Shown: positions 1 through 6,689 of the stretch, piece after piece
How the letters are laid out: each line of letters starts with the position of its first letter
Position numbering within the stretch: position 1 is the stretch's first letter
DNA from: Bulleidia sp.
GTDB taxonomy: Bacteria; Bacillota_I; Bacilli_A; Erysipelotrichales; Erysipelotrichaceae
Assembly (NCBI GenBank): GCA_016293365.1
Contig: JAEDEK010000024.1
Location: 1 to 17,653 of the forward strand
Length of the DNA: 17,653 nucleotides
Direction: 5' to 3'
The notes under the pieces: generated by a model
Seen by the model: the letters and a program-made list of their open reading frames with translations, nothing else
The model's database searches: none
What the model was told of the DNA's origin: nothing
Program-made: the position numbers and the translations under genes

Positions 1-571
1 GGTCTATTTCTGCAGCATCCTGTACAAGGCGGGTTACGGACGCACTCCGTTCATAGGATGAGTCCCATGGATCATCGCTGCATACCTGAGCGTTCAATAG
101 GCCACCGATCATGATCCCACGGGATGGCCCGTTACCATTGTATGGTCTGCCACTTAGAAACAGGGTACCACCAATTCCGGTACCGAATGTAACAAGCAAA
201 AAATCATCACAGCCACGGGCATTTCCGAAACTGTGTTCTCCAAGTCCTGCGCACACAACATCATTTTCGATGTATACCGGTACATGCAATGCAGAATGTA
301 TCATGGATACAACCGGCATGCCTGTATAACCGGGCATGTTTTGGTTGGCATAGGCGATGATTCCCTGCTGTGTATCCACCTGACCACATGTACTGATCCC
401 GATTGAGGAAACAGAGGTAAACTGCATTGCGTGAGTGATGACTTTCTGGATCACATGATCTGCACCATGATCTGCCTGGGTTTCAAATGTATCAGTAACA
501 GTCAGTTTTCCATCTTCAAATAGACCCGATTTAATGGCAGTACCGCCGATATCATATGTCAGTATCGCCAT
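1..571 (-). CDS. ROK family sugar kinase, C-terminal part outside the window
   Basis: Partial gene; the C-terminal part lies beyond the left edge. The first 190 residues show an ASKHA-fold ROK kinase: the phosphate-1 loop DIGGTAIKSG at residues 7-16, the ENDV catalytic segment and the GTGIGG phosphate-2 loop. ROK kinases phosphorylate sugars in the cytoplasm. Directly behind nanE the likely substrate is N-acetylmannosamine, giving the 6-phosphate that NanE then epimerises, but glucose or a beta-glucoside cannot be excluded. The start overlaps the end of nanE by 20 bases, so translation is probably coupled. The usual sugar-binding ExGH motif and the CGxxGC zinc-site cysteines are not seen after the GTGIGG loop; the segment instead runs through SRGIMIGG and DDPWDSSYE. 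The family call is firm, the substrate is inference. Confidence 0.85.
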   Translation of the reverse strand, partial: MAILTYDIGGTAIKSGLFEDGKLTVTDTFETQADHGADHVIQKVITHAMQFTSVSSIGISTCGQVDTQQGIIAYANQNMPGYTGMPVVSMIHSALHVPVYIENDVVCAGLGEHSFGNARGCDDFLLVTFGTGIGGTLFLSGRPYNGNGPSRGIMIGGLLNAQVCSDDPWDSSYERSASVTRLVQDAAEID

Positions 572-1268
572 TGTGTTTCTCCAATGCATCGACAAACCGC
601 CTGGTGATGACCTGTGGCCGGGTAATCGCAGAACCGACGACCACTGCCCAGGCACCAAGATGCATGGCCTTAGCGGCAAGTTCAGGAGTATCCAGATGAC
701 CTTCTGCAATCAAAGGGGCATGCAGTTTATGAACAACCTGCTCCATCAGCTGTAATGGTGGGACTGCTTCGGCAATGGAAGCTTCCGTATAACCGTTCAT
801 GGTTGTACCGATCAGATCAAATCCAAGCTGTAAAGCATGCTGGCACTCCTGCAGAGTGGAGCAGTCTGCCATCAGAATCTGATCCGGATATTTTTCTTTG
901 ATGGAAGCAAAGAAAGCATCCAGTGTCATACCATCAGGACGCATGCGATCCGTCGCATCTACTGCCATGATTTCAACGCCTTCTTCCATTAAGGCATCTA
1001 CTTCCTTTATGGTAGGTGTGATGTAGACAGGGGAGTCCGGATAGTCTTTTTTGATGATGCCGATGATCGGCAGATCAACTGTTTTTCTGATTTCGTGGAT
1101 ATCCTCTATGGAATTGGCACGGATTCCTTCTGCTCCGGACATCTGGGCAGCAAGTGCCATACGGGACATGATAAAACTGCTGTGCAGCGGTTCATCAGGA
1201 AGGGCCTGACAGGAAACAATGAGTTTTCCTCTGATCTTTTCAAGTATTTCTTTACGATTGTATTTCAT
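552..1268 (-). CDS. nanE: N-acetylmannosamine-6-phosphate 2-epimerase NanE
   Basis: Converts ManNAc-6-phosphate to GlcNAc-6-phosphate in the cytoplasm, a step of sialic acid and ManNAc catabolism. The 238-residue product matches the family in length and pattern: KLIVSCQALPDEPLH near the N terminus, the GIRANS segment, VDATDRMRPDG, LMADCSTLQE, and the C-terminal phosphate-binding VVGSAITRP of a TIM barrel. The start is set at 1268 because AGGAG sits seven bases upstream and the protein then begins MKYNRKEILEKI. An ATG-like extension to 1328 would add 20 residues with no family counterpart and would run through the promoter. A ROK kinase follows with a 20-base overlap, forming a small catabolic operon divergent from holA. 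No lyase or transporter gene is in the window. Confidence 0.93.
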   Translation of the reverse strand: MKYNRKEILEKIRGKLIVSCQALPDEPLHSSFIMSRMALAAQMSGAEGIRANSIEDIHEIRKTVDLPIIGIIKKDYPDSPVYITPTIKEVDALMEEGVEIMAVDATDRMRPDGMTLDAFFASIKEKYPDQILMADCSTLQECQHALQLGFDLIGTTMNGYTEASIAEAVPPLQLMEQVVHKLHAPLIAEGHLDTPELAAKAMHLGAWAVVVGSAITRPQVITRRFVDALEKHNGDTDI

Positions 1269-1286
1269 GATGTAACTCCTGTTTCC

Positions 1287-1292
1287 ATTATA
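1287..1292 (-). promoter_or_regulatory. Predicted -10 box of nanE promoter
   Basis: A perfect TATAAT on the minus strand, preceded by TTGCA. It lies 18 bases upstream of the nanE ATG, so the leader would be only about 10-12 bases and would just hold the AGGAG ribosome site. No good -35 hexamer is seen at 16-18 bases; the inverted repeat at 1300-1320 occupies that place, which fits a regulated promoter. Inference from sequence only. Confidence 0.5.
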
Positions 1293-1299
1293 TGCAAAT

Positions 1300-1320
1300 T
1301 TCGATGTTTGCACTATCGAA
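1300..1320. promoter_or_regulatory. Inverted repeat, possible operator between nanE and holA
   Basis: TTCGAT, nine bases, ATCGAA: a perfect six-base inverted repeat of 21 bases in total. It lies immediately upstream of the nanE -10 box, where the -35 contact would be, and upstream of the holA extended -10. It has the size and place of an operator for a dimeric sugar-responsive repressor (RpiR, GntR or LacI type are all possible), but no regulator gene is in the window to pair with it. Confidence 0.35.
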
Positions 1321-1332
1321 TATGACAATTAC

Positions 1333-1341
1333 TGTTATAAT
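1333..1341 (+). promoter_or_regulatory. Extended -10 promoter of the holA operon
   Basis: TGTTATAAT is a perfect extended -10 element (TG, one base, TATAAT). No convincing -35 is present, as is usual for extended -10 promoters. The TATAAT ends nine bases before the holA ATG, so transcription would begin within a base or two of the start codon and the mRNA would be leaderless or nearly so. The same nine bases occur before smc at 6659-6667. Confidence 0.6.
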
Positions 1342-1350
1342 ATTGCCGGT

Positions 1351-2388
1351 ATGAATCTGTATGTATATGCTGGCAAAGACCTGTACCGTCAGGAAAAAGC
1401 CCTCGAAAAACTTCTTGAAAAATTTCAGATCGATCAGGATCGCAGGGTTGTTGTCGATGCATCTGATCGTAGAACGTTCCGGATGGAAAAAGTATTGATG
1501 GAATGCGATACCCTGTCCCTTTTTGATGAAGGAAAAAAAGCTGTCATTGTACGCAATCCATTTTTTCTAAACAGCGAAATCAGTGAAGGGGGAAAGGTCA
1601 CAAAATCCGATTCTCCTGCTGTCAGAAAACGGAAGGAAAACGAACAGGCAACGAAGGAAAACAGATTGAAACTGCTGGAATCCTACCTGAAAAATCCATC
1701 TGAAGATACCGTACTGATCTTTCAATGCCATGGTTACAATGCCGATCCAAGAAAAAGTGACTACAGACTTCTTGAAAAATATGGCTGTGAAATGGTGCTG
1801 TTTGATACGATGGATGAACAGGCATTCATTCCCTATGCCAGAAAAGCTTTGAAAGATGCCGGCTATCAGCTGGAAGAAAAAGCATTTACACTGCTGATGG
1901 ATCGATGTGGAAATGATACGATGCTGTTTCAGAATGCATTAGCCAGATTTGATCTGTATGGAGAAAAGAAACTGAATGACAAAGATATCCGTCATCTGGT
2001 CAGTCTGAATCCATCCATCAACGTATTCAATCTGACTTCCGGTTTTACCTCCGGCAATCTGGGACTTGCGATGGATACAGCTGCGGAAATGCTGCAGGCA
2101 GGCTATGACTATATGGCTCTGATTGCGATGCTTTCAAAGCGGTTACGCATCATGTACAATGTCAGAGTCCTGTATGAAGCAGGCCTGGATAACGAAGCCA
2201 TCGGTATGCGCCTGCATCAGAAAAAAGGTTACATATACTTTGTACTGAAAGATTCATCACGTTTTACTTCCAGAAAACTGCTGAATCTTCTCAATCAGCT
2301 TGCGGAACTGGATCAGGGAATCAAGCAGGGTAATATCAGTCCACGTTATGGATTTGAACAGTTTATGATCAGAAATGGAATGGAATAG
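1351..2388 (+). CDS. holA: DNA polymerase III delta subunit HolA
   Basis: Delta subunit of the replicative clamp loader: it binds and opens the beta sliding clamp within the tau/gamma-delta-delta' complex. The 345-residue protein has the family layout, with an N-terminal segment MNLYVYAGKDLYRQEKAL, an AAA+-like fold without a working Walker A, and the C-terminal helical collar domain including AMLSKRLRIMYNVR and the ending QGNISPRYGFEQFM. Residues 70-115 are lysine- and glutamate-rich. The start is favoured by family alignment but has no Shine-Dalgarno sequence; the predicted promoter lies so close that the message may be leaderless. It heads an operon, with the next gene three bases downstream. 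Confidence 0.88.
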   Translation: MNLYVYAGKDLYRQEKALEKLLEKFQIDQDRRVVVDASDRRTFRMEKVLMECDTLSLFDEGKKAVIVRNPFFLNSEISEGGKVTKSDSPAVRKRKENEQATKENRLKLLESYLKNPSEDTVLIFQCHGYNADPRKSDYRLLEKYGCEMVLFDTMDEQAFIPYARKALKDAGYQLEEKAFTLLMDRCGNDTMLFQNALARFDLYGEKKLNDKDIRHLVSLNPSINVFNLTSGFTSGNLGLAMDTAAEMLQAGYDYMALIAMLSKRLRIMYNVRVLYEAGLDNEAIGMRLHQKKGYIYFVLKDSSRFTSRKLLNLLNQLAELDQGIKQGNISPRYGFEQFMIRNGME

Positions 2389-2391
2389 AAT

Positions 2392-3594
2392 ATGCAGTCA
2401 ATACAGGAACTATATAAAGTAGGAAAAGGACCTTCCTCTTCCCATACACTGGCACCGGAAAGAGCGTGCCGTCTTTTCACAGAGGTATTCGGTACCTTTG
2501 ATCATTACCAGGCAGAACTCTTCGGTTCCCTGTCCTTAACAGGGAAGGGGCATCATACCGATCAGGTTATCATTGATACACTTCCTTCCAACACAGAAGT
2601 CATTTTCTCTTTGGATTGGGATGAACCGTTTCCGAATGGATTTTATCTGAGGGCATATGATGCGACCGATGTTCTGCAGCAGAAATGGACAGTCTTTTCC
2701 CTGGGTGGAGGTTCCATTCAGATTCAGGAATACCCACTTAACTGGAATGATGAAGTGTATGCAGAATCCAGTCTGAGACAGATCTATTCCCTGCTGGATG
2801 AAAAAAACATGACTGTAACAGATTATGTATATGCACATGAACCACAGCTGAAAAAACACCTTCATGTGATTCTGGATGCAATGTGTAAGTGTGTAAGCAA
2901 TGGTTTATCCGCAGATGGCATCCTGCCAGGAAAGCTCAAGATTCACCGTTGTGCCGCCCAACTGCTGGATGAAGCAGTACATGCGCCAAAAGATGCACAG
3001 CAGCGCTTACGTCTGATGGCCTATGCCTATGCAGCAAGTGAAGAAAATGCGGATGGTCATACATGTGTGACTGCACCTACACTTGGTGCATGTGGTGTAC
3101 TGGCTTCCTATATGTATCATTGCCGGTATGATCTGAAGATTCCGGATGATAAACTGGTTGACTCTCTTGCGGTAGGTGGTCTGTTCGGCAATCTCATCAA
3201 GCAGAATGCAACGATCTCCGGAGCAGTCGGAGGATGTCAGGCAGAAGTCGGGGCAGCGGTTTCCATGTGTGCTGCTGCAAGCGCATTTCTGATGAATCTC
3301 AACAAGGAACAGATTGAATATGCTGCTGAAATTGCCATGGAACATAACCTTGGACTGACCTGTGATCCGGTCATGGGATATGTCATGATTCCATGTATTG
3401 AACGCAATGCCATGGGTGTAACCCGTGCCATAGATTCCGCTCAGCTTGCCCGCTACATGTCGAAAATCAGAAGACATCTGGTATCCTTTGATATGGTTGT
3501 GGAAACGATGAATGAAACGGGAAAACAGCTTCCGATTGCCTTAAAGGAAACTTCGGAAGGCGGCCTTGCCAAGGAATTTGAGGAACATCAATGA
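2392..3594 (+). CDS. sdaA: L-serine dehydratase, iron-sulfur type, single chain
   Basis: Deaminates L-serine to pyruvate and ammonia using a [4Fe-4S] cluster in the cytoplasm. The 400-residue chain carries both halves of the enzyme. The beta-type N-terminal domain begins with the GPSSSHT motif near residue 13, and the alpha-type catalytic domain holds GGCQAEVGAA, EHNLGLTCDPVMG and IPCIERNA. Candidate cluster ligands are Cys282, Cys324 and Cys335, whose spacings of 42 and 11 match those I recall for the structurally known Legionella enzyme. It is shorter than the roughly 450 residues of common single-chain versions. It sits three bases after holA and its stop overlaps the next start in ATGA, so it is cotranscribed with replication and repair genes. 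Symbol by homology; sdaA is the usual name for fused forms. Confidence 0.92.
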   Translation: MQSIQELYKVGKGPSSSHTLAPERACRLFTEVFGTFDHYQAELFGSLSLTGKGHHTDQVIIDTLPSNTEVIFSLDWDEPFPNGFYLRAYDATDVLQQKWTVFSLGGGSIQIQEYPLNWNDEVYAESSLRQIYSLLDEKNMTVTDYVYAHEPQLKKHLHVILDAMCKCVSNGLSADGILPGKLKIHRCAAQLLDEAVHAPKDAQQRLRLMAYAYAASEENADGHTCVTAPTLGACGVLASYMYHCRYDLKIPDDKLVDSLAVGGLFGNLIKQNATISGAVGGCQAEVGAAVSMCAAASAFLMNLNKEQIEYAAEIAMEHNLGLTCDPVMGYVMIPCIERNAMGVTRAIDSAQLARYMSKIRRHLVSFDMVVETMNETGKQLPIALKETSEGGLAKEFEEHQ

Positions 3595-4067
3595 CCCGTG
3601 TTGTCCATCCATTTCCACCGGTTGTAGATGAAAAAAGCAGGGTACTGATACTTGGCTCCTTTCCCAGTACGGTTTCCCGTAAAATGCAGTTTTACTATGC
3701 CAATCACAACAACCGCTTCTGGAAAGTCATGGAAATCCTGTTTGAGGAAACAATTATGGATCGGGAAGCATTCTGTCATGCCCATCATATTGCCTTATGG
3801 GATGTGATCGCCAGCTGCTCGATACAGGGAAGCAGCGATGCATCCATACGCGATGTTAAAGTCAATGATATCAATGCACTGATCCAGAACACAGAAATAC
3901 ATACGATCTTTACCACAGGTGCAAAAGCATTTGATCTTATGATGAAACATGTGTGCACAGATGTGCCGGTAGTCAGATTGCCGAGTACATCCAGTGCCAA
4001 TGCGGCGATGCGCCTGGATGATCTGGTGGAAAAGTATCGTGTGATCGTGGAGGAAACATGTCGATAA
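3591..4067 (+). CDS. DNA-deoxyinosine glycosylase (uracil-DNA glycosylase superfamily)
   Basis: Predicted to remove hypoxanthine, from deaminated adenine, from DNA at the start of base excision repair. The 158-residue protein fits the hypoxanthine-DNA glycosylase family (UDG superfamily family 6): RVLILGSFPSTVSRK near residue 17, the FYYANHNNRFWKVM segment, HIALWDVIASC with the conserved IKGSSD-like IQGSSDASI, and the C-terminal LPSTSSANA that replaces the HPSP-type loop of other UDGs. The start overlaps the stop of the serine dehydratase gene (ATGA) and the stop overlaps the next gene by ten bases, so translation is coupled on both sides. Confidence 0.85.
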   Translation: MTRVVHPFPPVVDEKSRVLILGSFPSTVSRKMQFYYANHNNRFWKVMEILFEETIMDREAFCHAHHIALWDVIASCSIQGSSDASIRDVKVNDINALIQNTEIHTIFTTGAKAFDLMMKHVCTDVPVVRLPSTSSANAAMRLDDLVEKYRVIVEETCR

Positions 4068-6253
4068 AAAAAGCTGAACTGCTGGCACCTGCCGGCAATA
4101 TGGAATCACTCAAGGCTGCCGTAGCGGGTGGATGTGATGCTGTGTATATGGGACTGACGTGCTTTTCTGCACGCGCCTTTGCGGGTAACTTTACCCATGA
4201 ACAGTTTCAGGAAGCCATCGCATACTGCCATCCAAGAGATGTCAGAATCTATGTCACCATCAATACGATGCTGCATGAAACAGAGATGGAAAATGTCAGA
4301 AAGGAAGTTGCCTTTCTGTATGAAAATGATGTCGATGGTATCCTGGTACAGGATCTTGGCCTGTTCCATCTGATCCGTACATGTTATCCGGACCTGGATG
4401 TCCACTGTTCTACGCAGATGCATATCCATAATCTTAATGGTGTCCGTAAGATGCAGGCAGAAGGAGCAGCCCGCGTGGTTCTGGCAAGAGAAACACCTTT
4501 ATCCCTGATAAAAGAAGCCGTAAAGACCGGAGTGGAAGTGGAAGTGTTTGTCTATGGTGCCATCTGTATTTCCTACTCAGGGCAGTGTCTGTTTTCTGCT
4601 GCAGTTAAAAACAGATCCGCCAACCGTGGTATGTGTGCCCAGTGCTGTCGGCTGCAGTATTTCAGACAGGATGGAAGCCATTTCCCGCAGGGAGATTACA
4701 TCCTTTCTCCAAAGGATCTGAATGTCATTGATTCTGTGCCAAAGCTGCTTGAAGCAGGTGTTGCCTCTTTGAAAATTGAAGGCAGAATGAAACGACCTGA
4801 ATATGTCTATCTGGTCACAAAAACATTTCGTGAAGCAATCGATGCATGGTATGCAGGAAAACAGTACCATGTATCAAAGGAACGTGACCGTCAGCTGAAA
4901 CTGATGTTCAACAGAGGTTTTTCAAAAGGGCATCTGTTTGGGGATGATGTCAATGCCAGGATGAGTCAGTATAGACCGAATCACAGAGGCATCACCATCG
5001 GTTCTGTTATTTCCTGTACGAAAGGGAAAGTCACAGTAAAGCTGAGTGATGTGCTTCATCAACATGATGGTCTCCGTATTCTTTCCTGTCCGAAGGACAT
5101 TGGTCTGCAGGCTGGAAAGATTGAAAAAAACGGAAAGCTGGTCAGTCAGGGAAATCCTGGTGATACGGTAGTTCTGACAGTTCCTGCTGATGCAGGAGCG
5201 AAAAAGGGAGATTGTCTGCAGAAAACAACGGATGTAAAACTGATCGAAGCTGTTGATCAGTGCATTGCAGAAAGCAGAAGGTGTGCCGGTATCACGCTTA
5301 CCTGTACAGGAAAAGTCAATGCTCCACTGACCATTACATTACAGGATGATCGTGGCAACCATGTGACGGTTATGTCAGAGCAGCCCTGCCAGAAACCACA
5401 GAAAGCCCCGTTATCCATCGAACGGATTCAGGCAGCCTTAGTCAAAACAGGGGATCTTCCGTTATGTGTGGATACATGTGAAATTGACTGTGAACCGTTT
5501 TTTCTGCCGATCAGTGTTTTAAATGAAACACGCAGAAAAGCGATGGAACAGCTTGTCACCATGCGTACCGTTCTGCATGAAAGAACCGGCATGCAGCCTT
5601 ATCAGATCAACCTGAAGAATCCTGGTATACCGGAGTATAGACTGATCGTACACTCGGATGAAGCTTTAACATGCAGGATGGAAGGGGTATGGAATGTCAC
5701 GGATGGCAGAAAGGAAAACGGAGTGATGCCTGTTGTTTGTGAAGACTATCATGATACAGAGCCACTGCATCATTGCGTTCTTTCTTCCATGGGTGATTTT
5801 CTTGCGGATCATGACAGGGTGGTGGCAGGTATGACATGCAATATTGCAAACTCCTATGCCGTGGCATATTTTCTGAAGCAGGGATGCGAAGCAGTCATTT
5901 TGTCCAGTGAAGTATCGGATGAACAGTGCACAGCATTAATTCAGGCATTTGTATCCCGATACGGCTTTGTGCCACCTGTTTACAAGCCTGTTTACGGCAG
6001 AAGAAAAATCATGTACATCAAGGACTGTTTCACACAATGTAACAGTGACATCACCGATCTGCATGGAAACTTCTACAAAGTCGAACGTGAAAATGGTATA
6101 ACAATGATCAATGAACCGGATGTGTATACAGACACAAATACATCTGCCTGCGGCAGTTATCTTATTCTTTCATCCGGTCAGAAAAACGGTAAGGAAATAC
6201 TGGAGGAAGCTTATGAAGAAATTTCTGAACGAATTCAAGGAGTTCATCAATAA
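4058..6253 (+). CDS. U32 family protein with collagenase-like domain (RlhA/YhbU-like)
   Basis: A 731-residue member of the peptidase U32 family. Characterised relatives (RlhA, TrhP) are prephenate-dependent RNA hydroxylases that modify 23S rRNA or tRNA, so an RNA-modification role is more likely than proteolysis. The N-terminal TIM-barrel part starts KKAELLAPAGNMESLKAAV and has CSTQMHIHN and the iron-sulfur segment with Cys170, Cys177, Cys193 and Cys197. In that segment the common CAQPC reads CAQCC. IEGRMKRPEYVY and FNRGFSKGHL follow near residues 240 and 285, then a DUF3656-like middle. The C-terminal region keeps SDITDLHGNFYKV but few of the extra cysteines seen in some long relatives. The gene overlaps the glycosylase gene by ten bases and mscL by 41. 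Confidence 0.85.
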   Translation: MSIKKAELLAPAGNMESLKAAVAGGCDAVYMGLTCFSARAFAGNFTHEQFQEAIAYCHPRDVRIYVTINTMLHETEMENVRKEVAFLYENDVDGILVQDLGLFHLIRTCYPDLDVHCSTQMHIHNLNGVRKMQAEGAARVVLARETPLSLIKEAVKTGVEVEVFVYGAICISYSGQCLFSAAVKNRSANRGMCAQCCRLQYFRQDGSHFPQGDYILSPKDLNVIDSVPKLLEAGVASLKIEGRMKRPEYVYLVTKTFREAIDAWYAGKQYHVSKERDRQLKLMFNRGFSKGHLFGDDVNARMSQYRPNHRGITIGSVISCTKGKVTVKLSDVLHQHDGLRILSCPKDIGLQAGKIEKNGKLVSQGNPGDTVVLTVPADAGAKKGDCLQKTTDVKLIEAVDQCIAESRRCAGITLTCTGKVNAPLTITLQDDRGNHVTVMSEQPCQKPQKAPLSIERIQAALVKTGDLPLCVDTCEIDCEPFFLPISVLNETRRKAMEQLVTMRTVLHERTGMQPYQINLKNPGIPEYRLIVHSDEALTCRMEGVWNVTDGRKENGVMPVVCEDYHDTEPLHHCVLSSMGDFLADHDRVVAGMTCNIANSYAVAYFLKQGCEAVILSSEVSDEQCTALIQAFVSRYGFVPPVYKPVYGRRKIMYIKDCFTQCNSDITDLHGNFYKVERENGITMINEPDVYTDTNTSACGSYLILSSGQKNGKEILEEAYEEISERIQGVHQ

Positions 6254-6611
6254 GGGAAATGCGATGGACCTTGCGGTTGGTGTTATCATTGGTGTCGCAT
6301 TCAAATCCATTGTTGACTCCTTTGTCAACGACATCATCAATCCGATCATCGGCATTGCATTCTCAGTTGATTTTTCTCAGGTTGTCATTCAGCTGGGTGA
6401 AAATGTCACACTGAATATCGGAAACTTTATTTCCACAGTCATCAACTTTGTTCTGATGGCGTTTGTCCTGTTCTGCTTTGTTAAAATGGTTAACGGCATG
6501 AAGGCAAAGATGGAAAAACCGAAGGTGGAAGAAGCACCTGCAGAGCCGAAGAAGAGCGATGAGCTCAAGGCATTGGAACAGATTGTCGAACTTCTGAAGG
6601 AAAAGCAGTAA
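6213..6611 (+). CDS. mscL: Large-conductance mechanosensitive channel MscL
   Basis: Homopentameric membrane channel that opens under high membrane tension and releases solutes during hypo-osmotic shock. The 132-residue protein has an N-terminal amphipathic helix (KKFLNEFKEFINKGNAMDLAVGVIIG), the first membrane helix to about residue 48, a short external loop with the family pattern LNIGNFISTVINF, a second membrane helix (VLMAFVLFCFVKMV) and a charged C-terminal helix bundle with PKSDELKALEQIVELL. The start at 6213 has GGAGG six bases upstream; reading upstream to 6111 would add 34 residues unlike any MscL. It overlaps the end of the U32 gene by 41 bases and is the last gene of the operon. Confidence 0.95.
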   Translation: MKKFLNEFKEFINKGNAMDLAVGVIIGVAFKSIVDSFVNDIINPIIGIAFSVDFSQVVIQLGENVTLNIGNFISTVINFVLMAFVLFCFVKMVNGMKAKMEKPKVEEAPAEPKKSDELKALEQIVELLKEKQ

Positions 6612-6622
6612 ATATCCTGTAT

Positions 6623-6659
6623 ATGGCGGTAAGTAACCGCCATTTTTATCTGTTTTTTT
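6623..6659 (+). terminator. Rho-independent terminator after mscL
   Basis: An eight-base stem ATGGCGGT/ACCGCCAT (6623-6630 and 6636-6643) with a five-base AAGTA loop, followed by a T-rich tract ending in seven T residues. It closes the holA-mscL operon. Its tail runs directly into the TG of the smc extended -10, so terminator and next promoter are packed together. Confidence 0.85.
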
Positions 6660-6667
6660 GTTATAAT
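6659..6667 (+). promoter_or_regulatory. Extended -10 promoter of the smc operon
   Basis: TGTTATAAT, identical to the element before holA. No -35 match is seen at the expected spacing, which falls in the mscL terminator hairpin. Expected transcription start is near 6674, giving a leader of about 16 bases that contains AAGGAG at 6679-6684, five bases before the smc ATG. Confidence 0.6.
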
Positions 6668-6689
6668 TGTACGGAAATAAGGAGACAGA

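Noticed and set aside
1269..1328. Upstream extension of nanE to a start at 1328
   Set aside because: The extra 20 residues would cross the predicted nanE promoter and have no family match, while the ATG at 1268 has a well placed AGGAG.
6111..6212. Upstream start for mscL
   Set aside because: It would add 34 residues encoded inside the U32 gene; GGAGG precedes the ATG at 6213 and that start gives the normal MscL N terminus.
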